The position numbers and the translations under genes are program-made. Below are positions 11,167 through 22,937 of a DNA stretch of 64,000 bases, one piece after another (position 1 is the first letter of the stretch; each line of letters begins with the position of its first letter). Source of the stretch: Pisolithus tinctorius (taxonomy: Eukaryota > Basidiomycota > Agaricomycetes > Boletales > Pisolithaceae). The DNA lies in contig JANFAH010000018.1 in the NCBI GenBank assembly GCA_024663395.1, positions 1,116,001 through 1,180,000 of the forward strand, written 5' to 3'. Under the pieces are notes generated by a model. That model had not been told where the DNA came from. It did not search any database and saw nothing but the letters and a program-made list of their open reading frames with translations.

Positions 11167-11676
11167 ATGAAGCTATCACTTATCTTCCGCGTGGCAGCTG
11201 CAGCAGTTTCAGTTTCAGCTCTGCCTGGCATCGAACGTTCGTCTTTGCGATCCTCAACGCAAAAGAAGAACTGACGACCCCCTTTGCCAGTTACTCCGCG
11301 CACCTCCAAGTATGTGTGCTGCACATACCTCGATATTGCCTCCGATCCCATTATTCAGTACTACTTGGAGCAATACGGCATTAGTGGTGTACCCAACGAT
11401 GCGATCGTTGGGCTTGGTTGCCGCAAGCTGATGAAGGGGGGTACATGGTCAGCCATTTTTTCTGCGGGCATAGCGTTATATATATTTTTCACCCTCCATG
11501 TCAGTTCATCATCCACGCAACTGGGGTGGTGCGACTTGAGTTCTTACGTTGCACCTCACATTTATACGTCATGCGAGATGAATGGTAAGTCCGTTGTCAC
11601 CATCTTCTCGACTCTACATCTAATCAAGAATGAAACGATGTGGTTGGCCTCATGCAACAGTAGCCCAGCCGGATAG
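11167..11676 (+). CDS. Small secreted protein, paralogue 1
   Basis: ATG at 11167 opens a typical signal peptide (MKLSLIFRVAAAAVSVSA) with a likely cleavage site before LPGIE. An intron (about 11240-11290) joins LTPRTSKYVCCTYLDIA, which is followed by VGLGCRKLMKGG. A second intron starts at GTCAGC after GGTW, and the last part contains SSYVAPHIYTSC. The 3' end is uncertain because the terminal GTAAGT donor can be joined in more than one way. Cysteines (YVCC, GC, WC, SC) suggest a disulfide-bonded extracellular protein. It does not show the eight-cysteine hydrophobin spacing. Paralogues lie at 12137 and 23350. Function unknown. Confidence 0.6.
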
Positions 11677-12136
11677 TTCTTAGATTTCGGATGGATACAC
11701 TGGATGGCCATGATGGCATCCTGAAATGTATAGCCTGATACCGACCTGCGTTAGCAACTTCTCTACGATCAACCTATCTCTAATACGTCCGGTTTATTTG
11801 GGGGCATCAAGTTCAAGGTAAGGGTTTTTCCGTTGTGCAGACAACTCGAGATCGTCCATGTCAACGACGAATATTTTCTCACCAACGTGACTGCCACGAT
11901 TGATGTTGGTATGCGAAATACGGTTGTCTGTAGGCTGATCGAGCTCTGCAGATCAGATGAAGTGTAGCTCAGAAGGACCGGTCGTTAAACAGGTTTGAAT
12001 TTGAATTTCATTTAGAGGCTCACAACGTTGCTCGTTCTCGTCGGTCAACCGAGCCAACGCTCTTAAGTAAGATAAATATACACGTGTTGAGCTGCTGACA
12101 GCCTGAAACTGACATCCCACCCCCACACATAGCGCA

Positions 12137-12409
12137 ATGAAGCTGTCACTTTTCTTCGTACTGGGAATTGCAGCAGTTTCAGTTTCTGCTGTGCCTGGCA
12201 TCGAACCTTTTCCTTTCTATCCTGAATGGCCGGTAAGGATTGACCGTTCCCCCTTGCAAGTTACTCCGCGCGACCGGAAATGTGTACGTTGTAACACCTC
12301 AGGTATGTTTCTGCTCCCGTCATTAAGAGCTGGAAAGAACGACGTCGCGCTTGGGTTCGAGTGCTGTAAGCTCAAGGCGGGGGGGTACACGGTCAGTCTT
12401 TTTTTGTAG
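12137..12409 (+). CDS. Small secreted protein, paralogue 2
   Basis: Same signal peptide type (MKLSLFFVLGIAAVSVSA, then VPGIE) and the same middle block: CVRCNTSGMFLLPS, LRAGKNDVALGFECC, KLKAGG. The open frame runs into what is the second intron of paralogue 1 (GTCAGTC after GGYT, with a TACTAAT-like branch near 12,412), so the mature 3' end probably includes CCTCACATTTATACATCG after about 12,450. Relative to the other copies the segment coding SYV before PHIYTS is missing, so the C-terminus may be altered. It starts 60 bp after a GATAAATA box. Confidence 0.6.
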   Translation: MKLSLFFVLGIAAVSVSAVPGIEPFPFYPEWPVRIDRSPLQVTPRDRKCVRCNTSGMFLLPSLRAGKNDVALGFECCKLKAGGYTVSLFL

Positions 12410-15181
12410 GCATACTAATATGTACGTTATTCGGCATCCATGGCACTAGGCCTCACATTTATACATCGTACCAGTTGTGCGGTGAGTGCGTTATCGCCGT
12501 CTGCTCGGCATTAATGTCGTACAATAATCCTCCAATATTGAAAAGATGTTCTACATGATCAAGCACTTGGCTTCATGCAAAGAGCACACTAGTACTGTGG
12601 TATGTTCTTGGATGAATCCACTGGATCATCGACCATGATGGCATTTGCGTAGATTTGCGTCCGGAAATACCAGTCCAGTGTATTTCCGTGCTAGAAAACC
12701 TAAAGCTGGTGCAAATAAATGTAATCACGCGTCCTAAATGGAACAGTGTCAACGTACATATGCCCAAAGAAGTTAACTATTTTCTAGAGGTGCGCGGTCG
12801 AGATCAGACTCGAGCCACTCCAAATCATCAGTGCTTGTGCACAATGTACTAATCTATGCCTGCAGACAATGTGACTAGTCCAAATCAACTTCGAACAAAT
12901 GCATAAAGTATGGATTGGCGATTGCTGTAGCCTTGAATTCATTGTACTGGTGGACCGTCCGTACCTAGTCGACGGCGTCGTAGAGGAAACTGTCAGGGAA
13001 TACCATCTTCATCTGCTTCTCAATCCACCAGTAGGGAGTGAGGTATGTGATGTCGATATCTTCGAGCTTGCCGGCACCAGCAACAATCAGCCCAACAAGC
13101 CGGCCCTTCGAGTCGACCACTGCAGCGCCAGAGTCGCCGGGAGCAGAAAAGGCACCGTCCTTCCTGCTGTAAGGGTACACGGCGATCTCAATCGACGTCT
13201 TCTTGATGTCGTACTCAGGGTAGGTGCGAACGAACGACTCCATGCTGCTAAGGCGACCGAGAGTGGCGCCTGTGGTCTTTCCGTTCTTGACGACAATCAG
13301 ACACTTCTCGCCATTGGCATCGAGCTGCTGCGGTTTGTGGATCTCGTCGTCCTCTACGACCTCTGTGACCTGGAGGAGCCCGTCGGGGGGATAATTGAAG
13401 TTGGACCGGCCCTCAGGGTGAGGGTGCATCTTCTTGATAAAGTCGACTATCGAAATGTTGCCGCCTACATATATCATATATAAACACTAAAACTTGGGAC
13501 AATGTTGCCAAGATAAGATGGAAACGTACCGACAAAAATCTTGTTGCCCTGAAAAGTGTCCCAGTTGATCCTGTCGTGGTAGAGACTGATTAGGGCCCAG
13601 TCCTGGGTGAAGTGCCTGGGACCATCGTCGACAGCAATGGGAGGGGCGTGGACAACGTCACCGATCACGCGCTGGCTCAGAGACGACCAGTGCTTGGTGA
13701 CCTCGTCATGGATCTTGTTTACATTGTCGATCATCCTCTGCGCCTTCTCCGCTGAGTCCTGGCTTTCTTCGCGCGCGCAAGTCTTCCAGGAGGGCTCACC
13801 CTCGACGACCGGACCAAACTTCTCAATATGCTCATTGCATATCTGGATGGAGGCAAGCTCGTCACCGATAGTGCCCAGCATACGATCAATGGCATCGGTG
13901 TAGGCACTGTCACCGAGGATGACGATCTTCTCACGAGCCCTGCTGCTGCGCTTGCGCGACAGTGGATGTTCGCTGTGTATGGGAGGCGGACGAGCGACGT
14001 GGGCGACGGTGAGAAGGAAGACGCGGTCGCTCTCGCGGCTCTCTCGGAGGTAGACGGCACCCGTACCCTCGAAGCAAGGTGTTTTGAGTGGAGCTATCGG
14101 GATGCCAAGCATGGGAGTGAAGGGGCTACGAAGCTCAAGGTCGCGGTGGACGAGGCGGTTGAAGGAGAGAAGCTTTGGGCCAACAGTCCGGGTGACAACA
14201 GACTCGCGGAATGCGACCTCGACATCGGGGAACCCCTCGCGAGCCAGAATATTCTTGCAGCCTTTGGCTGGCCCCTTGGCAGCCTCGAAGGCGAGAGTCC
14301 CAGGCATTATCCCTATCCAGACATGGAGCCCACTGACGTCCTCTGTCCCCGCCTCGGCAAAACGGACGGGGTCAATCGACGTCCACTTAACACCGCAGGA
14401 GTCGAGGTATTCATAGATGAACTGGCCAATCTCGAGCCAGCGGTCTTGCATTGGATGGTCGCAGACAGGGCGGGCCTCTCGCAGAATGCGCCACGCATCG
14501 GGACCCGCGCGCACAAACCAGGGAACGCCGGTTTTGAAGACGCTGCGAGGGTTGCTGGGCAGGCCGTAGAAGTCGGTGAAAGCCCCAGGGTAGGGGTCGT
14601 AGAGAAGGCACCGAAAGGGAGCATCGTCCTCAGTGGGAGTGGGAATATCGGGCGGCTCGCCGCACGCTCTCAGAGTAGCGATAGATATACAGGAGGTGAA
14701 GAAGTCGTTGGGATCGGCGTCAGGCCCTGCCACTGGAACGAAAGCAAAAATGAAAGGTAAGTACGTGTACAAGGAGATAGGAAAAATAGCAGGGGACGCA
14801 CTTTTAAACAGAAAAGGCTTTTGCGGCAGAGCAGAGTCGACTGAGGGTTGTTCTGTGAGGAAAGAGAGGGGGCAAAATGCCAGGTCCCTCCTTATGTAGT
14901 CCCACCTTGCACCTGCTAGCCCATGGCGGAAATGCCTCCCCCTCATCCCTCTTCACCTACAATCCTTCATCCAGCTTCATCAACAACACGCTATTGCACA
15001 GTGGACACCGTCGTCTTCACGCACGCCCTATCCACAAAACACTCGAGATTGGGACAGGTACGCGCCAAGAGTTGCCAGAGAAACTGACCTCGAAGGCCCA
15101 TAATTCGAGAATGTTGTTGGACTTGAATGGCAGCGTAGGTGAGGTGCTTTCGGGGGTGCCTTCCTTCTGTTTCTTCTTGTC
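12275..15181. repeat. Segmental duplication, copy A
   Basis: About 2.9 kb repeated in the same orientation at about 23,356-26,160. It covers the 3' part of a secreted-protein gene, the complete protease gene and its upstream region including the ETPE-type fragment. Identity is high across the protease exons, and the intron position is shared. Copy A lacks about 8 bp (TAACGAGA on the minus strand) present near 26,130, which breaks the ETPE frame in this copy. Confidence 0.85.
12965..14732 (-). CDS. Trypsin-like serine protease domain protein, copy A
   Basis: Two clear exons, 14732-13530 and 13464-12965 (intron GTACGT...TGTAG), give 567 residues from the first certain exon. A further 5' exon is needed because the exon opens with a consensus CAG acceptor and its first ATG is internal; the true start is not resolved. 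Catalytic triad by motif: His in LLTVAHVARP (about residue 245), Asp in FTQDWALISL (about 378), Ser in APGDSGAAVVD (about 513). The first 200 residues (GEPPDIPTP, FTDFYGLPSNPRS, KWTSIDPVRFAEA, PKLLS) are a conserved leader seen in many Agaricomycete homologues as I recall them. The substrate is unknown. I see no signal peptide in the known part. It is paralogous to the gene at 24015. Confidence 0.8.
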
Positions 15182-15761
15182 TGGACTCCCCGGATTCGAT
15201 TTCAGGGCACCGTGGAAAGAAACCCAACATTCACCGTTCCGCTCTGATGCTCATAAGTTACTCCCTCGCGGATGGTGCGGTCGCATTCGCTCATGTAAGA
15301 ACACCTTTTTCAAGTCAAAGGAGTAAGGACGTTGTATGGTGCTGGAGGGCAAGGCAGTGTTCCCGAAACGATAACTATGTATGATATTCTTCACTGTAAC
15401 TTATGTTTGCATCTTTTGATAGAGGCAAGTTACTTCCCAACAGCTTCTCTGCACGCTGTATCACCTGCTGTGGTGCAGGTGCGTGAGTATTGCTTGGGTA
15501 TGTGCCATGGACACCTCGTCGATGACAGTTGCAGCAGTCCAGGTGTGATGGTGACATAGGTAGCCACAATGATCATGGTGCCAGTGGTGCGACGAGGTTA
15601 ACATTGGCCAGCTGTTGCTACTATGCCTGGATTGTCAATACTACTACATTATTAACCGCATCTTTCCTTAGGTCGTTTGATGTAGGATGCTTTGTAGTTT
15701 ATTTCATGAAATGATTTGTGACCGAGTTTTTAAATTGGCAACAACGAATCTCCATGATGTT
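15182..15761. other. Intergenic, no gene recognised
   Basis: Left flank of the mobile element. A few short open frames occur but none with a recognised motif or conserved partner. Confidence 0.4.
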
Positions 15762-15767
15762 GTCTTA

Positions 15768-16083
15768 TATGGAAAGCCGGACAACCGCGCTTTGTTTGGC
15801 AGGTGATTTTTGTGCCGATGTCGAACGTGCGGTACGTTTTTCGAAGTTTCGAAGTTCTGTCAGCAGGGGGACACCAGACACTGCGGTAGTGCAGTCGTTG
15901 GTCACGCAGTAGTGCAGTCGTTGGTCACGCGGTAGTGCAGTCGTTGGTCACGCGGTAGTGCAGTCATTGGTCACGCAGTCACGCAGAACTTGGACGTGCA
16001 GTAGCACAGGTGACGGACCTGCGGTAAGGCAGATGACGGACGCGCAGTAGCACGAATGTTGGACATGCGGGAGTACAAATGCC
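15768..16083. repeat. Left terminal inverted repeat
   Basis: The outer 118 bp match the right end almost exactly. Four 23-bp units (GTAGTGCAGTCGTTGGTCAC plus GC(A/G)) follow at 15886, 15909, 15932 and 15955, then degenerate GACGGAC-containing units to about 16,083. Subterminal repeats of this sort commonly bind transposase. Confidence 0.9.
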
Positions 16084-16157
16084 AGAGGCGCATTCAACAA
16101 ACATTGCAGTACGAAAATGCAAACCACCAATCCCCTTTAAGTTGCATAACGGTGAGA

Positions 16158-17223
16158 CTACAAATTAAACAAGTACCACAAAAAGAACCCTTCTGCAAGA
16201 GGGAGGCCAAGCCGTGCAAGCGCGAGAGCAAAATCCTGCTCAGTGTGTGAGGTTAAGTAGAGTTCCACAATACTCGCGATGGCTGACTGAACGTAACCAT
16301 GAGCCTGTAAATACTTTAGTGTGTGGACTCCGAGAACCTCAGCGGCGGGCTTAGGAGGGGGAACGCAATCTGACTGATAGAATCGACTTTCTATGACACC
16401 ACGCAAGTTGCGCACATAGCTATAGATGATAGGGGAGGGCTCGACGTCACCAGCCCATACCATGTTAGGGCCACTACCTAAAATAAGTGAGCGGGTTACT
16501 TGCAAAGCAGAAGAAAAAAAAATACCGGCATCCTTTTGACTCATACTTAACACAACAGGGGGGGCAGGAGTTGGAGCAGGAAGGGGAGGAGGAGTAGTGC
16601 AGAGGACACCTGATGCGAAGTTAGACATGTGGAAGGAATCAGAATAAGAGCTGTTACCTTTATACCCTTGAACTTCTGATAGAAGGTCATCAATGCCCTT
16701 GGCAATCATGAACGCTAGTGCATCCCGAAATGTAGATGTCTCTCCCCAGCATGGAAAGAGGAAACCTCGGAGAGCACTTATCGCAGATTCCCTGTAGATA
16801 TGCATGTCAACGTGACAAAATGCAGGTAAAAAAAATGACTCACTTTGTACGGTGTATGCCTACACGGTTTCCAACGACGACTGGGTAGAATTTTCCAGTA
16901 TGGTCAGAGAACAACTTGCGTACAACATCTGATCGGCCAAGAAGCTTCAAAAGTTCACTCGAATGTGGATTGTGTGGGGCCGGGTGCAAGATAGGCTGTA
17001 ATTGCTCATCTACCATCTTAGCCTCTGATGACGATAAGCACTGGATGACCACTGGAAGCGGTGGAGAGGAACGTCCGCAACGCAGTGTGGGCCTTGCGCA
17101 CTTGGTAAGTACGCGTGGTATTACTTAATCAGACACTTACCATGTGTGGTGTATGCCAGGCCTATCACCTCCGATGATGACCAAGTATTCCAAACGAGCC
17201 TCAGTGACTGGAAGCGCACTCAT
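16158..17223 (-). CDS. RNase H1 N-terminal/viroplasmin-like two-module protein
   Basis: Read from ATG at 17223, with introns around 17,143-17,055 and near 16,850-16,790 and a last exon ending at 16158. Two modules resemble the small RNA/DNA-hybrid-binding fold found at the N-terminus of eukaryotic RNase H1: module 1 has EYLVIIGGDRPGIHHT, and module 2 has FYPVVVGNRVGIHRTK followed by LRGF and TFRDALAFMIAKG, the usual G..PGI..W ... F....EA order. A proline-rich linker follows, then an uncharacterised helical C-terminus. No RNase H catalytic domain is visible. It lies inside the transposon, downstream of the alpha-kinase on the same strand. Family assignment is tentative and the first splice join is unresolved. 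Confidence 0.45.
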
Positions 17224-17293
17224 GGCACACGCTGGAATACAAGCTCACTTTTAGGCCCGCAATTTATATGCAAAGTAACCGTACTGTACATAG

Positions 17294-17306
17294 TTTTTTT
17301 TTTTTT

Positions 17307-17337
<31 letters not shown>

Positions 17338-17341
17338 GGGG
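17294..17341. repeat. Homopolymer block T23 G25
   Basis: Twenty-three T followed directly by twenty-five G, in the 3' flank of the alpha-kinase. Exact lengths may be assembly or sequencing error. Confidence 0.85.
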
Positions 17342-17428
17342 AAAGAGCATTGCTACGAGTGATAACGCGGCATTCACAACGAACCAAGAAGTACAGATGC
17401 GGACAGAAAACGGAGGTAACAGAAGAAG

Positions 17429-20100
17429 TTACAAAGCGGATGATTCGTGGCCGCTCGTCACCGGGGACCCAAACTGCTTTAAGCCAAACCCAGGCCACTT
17501 GCAGAACCGATTACACTCGTGGTGCTTCTCAAACAAAGCGACAGTGGACTCAAGATTCCCTTCGCTAAAAACATCTGCTCCACCGCCAACCGAGCTATCC
17601 AAAGTGTGAGAACTAGCGACCGTGGACAAGAGGAAGAGAAGACCAACGGGTCTGTCAAAATCTGAGGGTCTGTGAGCAACGTGCGACTCCCTGTGAATGT
17701 GGTTAGTAAGGGCGTATGAGATGTGGATTTTACTTGCCTTGGTAGTCCGATATGATGACGAGACCTCCAGTCTTGCAATACTGGACGTGTTGAGTAAACA
17801 CAAGAAACTCCGCAATGTCGTATCCATTCATTCCCGCGGACATGGTCGGCTCGTAGTCCATGTTATGAATGTACTTAGTGAATGCTCCGTTACCACCCTC
17901 AATTTTCTCTTCAAGGAGGTAAACGCCACATAACGTGCCGCCGAACTTGGGCTTCACAGGACCTTTGGAGATTTGGGAATGTGCTAGGGCCAAACCGGCT
18001 TCCACGAAGCGAAGGCGTGGAATATCAAATGGTGGGGGAGAGGTGGCAGATGCAATCGCATTGTCTATGAAGTTGTATGTCATCGTAAGAAGTGCCTTGG
18101 CCCAATATAGAGTGTTCGCTTCACAATGTAGCTTTGGCAGTTCATCGCCCAAGGAAAAGCGTATGATTCGCCACTTAGGGTCCTCACCTCTAAGAGGGGT
18201 AGCGGAATTAGACGCAGGAGGGTGGGTGGGTGGCCTGAGGAATGGCCGCTTCACCACGACATCGTCATGTGGGTTTGAACCTAGGCCGGAAGGAGAAGGT
18301 GGGGTAAGCATTAACAAACCGGATTGAGCAGTCTTGAATCCGCCCATGCCAATAAACGACTTAGGAAAATTGTCCACCTTCAACCTGCCCGGATAGGACT
18401 CCGATAGGTCGATATTAAATGAACGAAATTGAGGATTATCCAAGATGACAGCGAGTGGACGTGTAGGGATGGGATAATACTGTATCATTTCGAATGCCTC
18501 TGTTAGAACTACGAATTGCTGTTAGTGATTTCATGCATCGAAGACCTGAGAATCCCTTACCCTTGTCGACATTGAGCTCAGACGATCCACCAGATTTCAG
18601 TGCCTCTCTTAGGTTGTCCCGGCTAGGAGACATGAACGGAGTCAGGGCAGGTATTTTCCTGGGCGGTGACACGGTGGCAGGTGACGGACTAACGACGGTC
18701 CGTTTTGCAACAGGGTTTGTTGCAGCAGGTCTGTTGGTGCTAGACGGTGTGGCGATATCACCGATGCGTTCGGTGGCTTTGGAAGTAGGGCGCGCAATTT
18801 GTGAAGCTATACGTGATGGCATGAACGTGGTAGGAGCGACCCGCTCACGGAAAGATGTAGGTGCCACGTTGCTGGTGGACGTGGAGGGTGGAAATGCAGA
18901 TCCGGTTGGCGGTACTTCATCATCTCTTTCGTCGCTTGAGACGACGACCGTAGTCAAGTCCTTGGAAGTCGTAGCCCCAGATTCCATAAACGCCTCGTAT
19001 TCGATCCATTGAGGAGCAGGAACAACTACGTATAACGTGAATTGTTTAGACTTAAAAGCCATGGCCTTCGGGTTCCTCCGCGCAGCCTGGAAGCACTGAG
19101 AATAAAAGTACGGGCCAGGGTCCCGGTGTGCCCCAAGATCGACCCAGTCTGTGTCTCGGACCACAAACTCGTCAAAACGCCATGCGAACGTCGGACAGAA
19201 CATCTTCACTTTAGGGATTATCGTATCAAGTGCGATCGGCACAAGGTCATGGGCAGAGATGAGGGCATCAATATCTTTCTTTCCTTCGCATATATTCTGT
19301 ATAGTGAAATGAGTTTGTATAAGTTCGTGGGAGTTAGCACTTACACCGAATGGATTGCTTTGGTTGCGTCCACGCCTTGCACCGCCTTCATAATGCGCCA
19401 ACAGCTTGAGTGATATAGTTTCTGCTGGTGGGGAGGTGTACGTCCATCTAGCCCACCGATTGTATTCTTCAGCGTAGCGGTCATGCTGAGACGTATAACC
19501 AGCACGAGGTGGTAGCATTGTTGGCGCGCTTGTGTGTGCCATCCTACTTGCACCCGCTGTCTGAGAACCGCGCCCTGGTACCGGCCGCTGTGAAGGATGA
19601 GCAAATCGAGATGGTGCGCGATCTCCACGCCATGCAGAAGGGACTGCCACCTCTGGGCCGCGGGAGACGGCCACAACATGGGGCGGGTTGATTGATACTG
19701 ATGATTCAGTCAGAGGATGCTATGGAATAAACATTCCCATAACCTACAACCGCGCTGTGCAGCATTGACTGATCGTTGGATTTTGAGAGGGTCGGGCGGA
19801 GCATTAGGATTCGAAGAATCGTGTTCCCCAGCAGCTAATAACACATAAGTTTGCGATTAAACACCAAAAGGGTTTCCATGTACCTGTCTTGCGAACTGTA
19901 GTCGACAACTTGCGCAAGTAATGGAGATTACAGGACGAGCAAACCCGTCGCCCACTTTGACCTGGTTCGATTGTAGCAATATAATATTGGGGTTCACCCT
20001 GACGTATCAACGCCCGACATTTTGGTCTTTCACAGTAGCGGTCTTGCTTGGCAAACACGTCTTCAGTGAACTGGGTGGAGACTTCAGGGAGGTCGGCCAT
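17429..20100 (-). CDS. Alpha-type (MHCK/EF2K-family) protein kinase
   Basis: Starts at ATG 20100 (MADLPEVSTQF). Residues about 20-65 hold a four-cysteine zinc site (CERPKC ... CSSC). A proline/serine/threonine-rich middle follows (about residues 110-460), then the alpha-kinase domain: FIGMGGFKTA glycine loop, VVVKRPF lysine, FGGTLCGVYLLEE, IAEFLVFTQHVQY, the catalytic-loop VIISDYQG with TDPQIL, GNLESTVALFEKHH and a C-terminal zinc motif HHECNRFC. Introns are short. The one after DYQ uses a GC donor (AAG|GCAAGT) with an ACTAAC branch and CACAG acceptor. A further short intron is needed after TDP to restore frame into VFSEGN. All core motifs are present, so the kinase looks active. It sits inside the transposon, divergent from the transposase; substrate unknown. 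Confidence 0.82.
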
Positions 20101-20290
20101 GAAAACCTGACTGACAACACCACGGCAGTGAAAGGCTTTTATACGCTCACAAATCCATACAATGATCCATACTAGCTGGCACTCTTCAGAGAGTGAGACA
20201 CCTTGGACCAGTATTCGCGACCTTCGAGCACGAATCACCTCGGACCTGATAGGATTCCTGCCACCGCCGGTCAGTTGACACGAGGACATG

Positions 20291-20610
20291 ACCCGCGGCC
20301 CTCGTAAATAGTGAAACTCTAGCCTACATGCACGGGTGGTGTACTTACTGCCTGCCATCAATGTGAAGGAAGTAGCACACGTGGAAGGTGGCAGAGACCT
20401 GAATCGTAGTCCAGGCATGGTTCCATTGGCTTCTGATGCGATAGGGCGGTACCCGCGGCCTTCGTAATAGTGAAACTCCTGCTTATGTGCATGGGCGGTG
20501 CATACTTACTGCCCGCCATCGATGTGGAAGTAGCAGCACACGTGGAAGGTGGCAGAAACTTCAATCGTAGTCCTGACATGATTCCATTGGCTTCTGACAC
20601 AATAGGGCAG
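20291..20610. repeat. 160-bp tandem duplication in the divergent promoter region
   Basis: ACCCGCGGCC(C/T)TCGTAA begins at 20291 and again at 20451, exactly 160 bp apart; the copies share GTGAAACTC, CACACGTGGAAGGTGGCAGA and TTCCATTGGCTTCTGA. It lies between the alpha-kinase start (20100) and the transposase start (20951), so it is likely a promoter/5' leader duplication. I see no gene in it. Confidence 0.8.
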
Positions 20611-20950
20611 CGTAGCAGACTTACCAATATGTAGTGGGTTGATGAATGCTTGTGAAGATCGGAATGGACGGCGACATGAGTTTGCGATGAGCACGGCGAG
20701 GGAAGTTAACTGGAGAATAGATGGCGATGGCGATGTTCTTTGACTTATCCAGAGTACAATTCTCCGTGTGTCTCCGTGTTGGGGCCTCACGGGACCTCAC
20801 ATGTTGCCCACCTGACACGTATTTGGCCATACATACACCTCACGTTACACACAGAACCCCTCCGTTACTGCTCCAATCTCCATCATATAAGTTGACAGCA
20901 GCTGCCATCGACTGCCCGTGCAGTTCGTTCTCACTGACTGATGAAGCTCA

Positions 20951-22875
20951 ATGCCTAATCAAAACAAACCAACACGTAAGTAAAAGACCTAGCTCAGTAG
21001 CACGGTCCTTGACTTTCTTATAATATCTAGCACCTCTGGATGACATTGAACCGCACATCATGCGGATGTGGAAGGCTCGTCTCACTGACAGGCAAATAGT
21101 GGCAGAGCTTCGTAAGGTTATCGATACAAATGAATATGGTATTGGGTGAGTGTTGGATCAACGGAGATTTTCCCATTGACTTACACCAGGTATCTCAGCC
21201 TGACGAAGTTTATCGTGGTCCGCAAGCAGATGGGGCTGATTCGTACTCGTGAGCAAGGCCATACCGCCGACTCTATTCGGGATGTAATGGTTGAATTGCG
21301 AGCGATGTACCCCAATGCGGGTGCTCGTGAGATGATCAGTCTGTTGCACCATGAGAGGAACATGAGTGTATCTAGGTGCGGACATGCATAATGCTCAGTT
21401 CTTGAGCAATCAACCTTATTCACATTTTTGCAGGAGCGTAATTCGAGAGTATTTTGCCACCTATGAACCACACCTCATTCGCCATCGCAAGGCATGCCGT
21501 CTCCAGCGTCGTCGTTTCTGGGCAGCTGGTGTCAACGATATATGGGCGGTCGATCAACACGATAAATGGAACAAATTTGGCCTTGCCTTGCACACCGGCG
21601 TAGAACCGTTTTCTGGGAAGATTCTGTGGATTCGTGTCTGGCATTCCAATAGAAACCCGCAGCTCATTCTCACTTATTACCTTGATGTGGTTGAGGAACT
21701 CGGATGTACGTATGTTTGCAGCCTTCACAGTCGAGTGCACTCACCGACAACTTGTAGTCATTCCCCTTGTCACTCAGAGCGATCCTGGGTCAGAAAATTT
21801 TGGTATCGCAAATGCACAAACTATGCTGCGCCAGTGGCATGACCCTGCCCTCGAAGGGACACTTCAACATCGGTGGATGCGTTCCAGGAAAAATATCAAA
21901 CCAGAAATCATGTGGTCTCAACTTCGTAGGCGTTTTACTCCCGGTTTCGAATCACTGCTGGAATATGGGGTTCATCAAGGCTGGTACGACATCGATAATA
22001 CACTCCAGTGGTAAGTCTTAGCATGTATCATCGTGAAGTTTTGATTACTGACATTGTTATACTCAGTATGCTTTTTCGGTGGATTTTTATACCCTGGCTT
22101 CAAGAAGAACTCAACGGCTATCGTGAGCGTGTCAATTACACTATGAAACGGCATGATCGTCACAAGGTAACTGCTGATTACTTCTAAGCCGCTCAGCATG
22201 TCAATTGACACCGCTTATAGGTACTCCCTCATGGTGTTCCCGAATTAATGTTTCACTCTCCGCAGGACTATGGTGCGATAGATTTCAAGGTGAGTTTGTT
22301 ACACACGTAGTATGACATCCATTGACTAACTCTGCTTGTAGTTCATGGTCGACAAGGCCGCATTGACTCATGTTCGCGAACTATACCTCAACACAGGCCA
22401 CCCTGTGTTTGATTTAGTACCACGTCCATTGAATGGACACATAGAAGAGTGCTATCACCGCCTTGGACGTCCAGCCATCACTCGCTCGAGTGTTTGGGAC
22501 ATTTACCTCGACCTCCTGCATGCGCTTCAGAATCACACACTTTTGCCGCCCGTTTTAGATTCGCTGCCCGTAGACATCGATGTGGATGACTCATTACCAT
22601 TACTTGGAGGACAACGTGAACTTCCTTTCAAGAAACGCAAAGATGGCTATTGCTACATGGGTGGTGCCGGTGGAGGCCTTGGTCTAGGTAAGTTACTACT
22701 AATCAGACTCGGATTAAACGAAGCTGAGATTTTTTCAGACGATGATCGTGTCGACGAGTTGGATGATGTAGAAGGAGAACTTGATGTTATGGAAGAGGGC
22801 CCCAACGTTGTTGTCTCGGACTTTTCTGATGAGGAGGTAGATGATAACGACTCCAGCAGGGATGAATCAGGTTGA
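20951..22875 (+). CDS. DDE integrase-core transposase
   Basis: Nine exons: 20951-20975, 21031-21145, 21190-21375, 21434-21705, 21758-22010, 22067-22166, 22221-22289, 22342-22687 and 22739-22875. Together they code 500 residues in frame. The N-terminus (DIEPHIMRMWKARLTDRQIV) looks like a helix-turn-helix. The integrase-fold catalytic triad is visible: Asp in WAVDQHDKW, Asp in VTQSDPGSENFG, Glu in NIKPEIMWSQLRRRF. A C-terminal acidic tail (DVEGELDVMEEG, DFSDEEVDDND) follows. It belongs to an integrase-core family abundant in Agaricomycetes. All three acidic residues are intact and no stop interrupts the exons, so it may be active. It lies just inside the right terminal repeat. Confidence 0.85.
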
Positions 22876-22937
22876 GTATATAGCAACTGACTATATACTG
22901 TATGTCCACTGCACGTCGGTCATCTGTACTACTGTGT

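Noticed and set aside
11167..12409. Hydrophobin pair
   Set aside because: Small, secreted and Cys-containing, but the eight-cysteine C-CC-C-C-CC-C pattern is absent.
12899..13483. Plus-strand 194-codon frame (and its twin at 23,955)
   Set aside because: Antisense shadow of the protease C-terminal exon, which has the catalytic serine motif on the minus strand.
17146..17609. Plus-strand frames encoding poly-Phe and poly-Gly
   Set aside because: They are translations of the T23-G25 homopolymer and lie antisense to the alpha-kinase 3' end.
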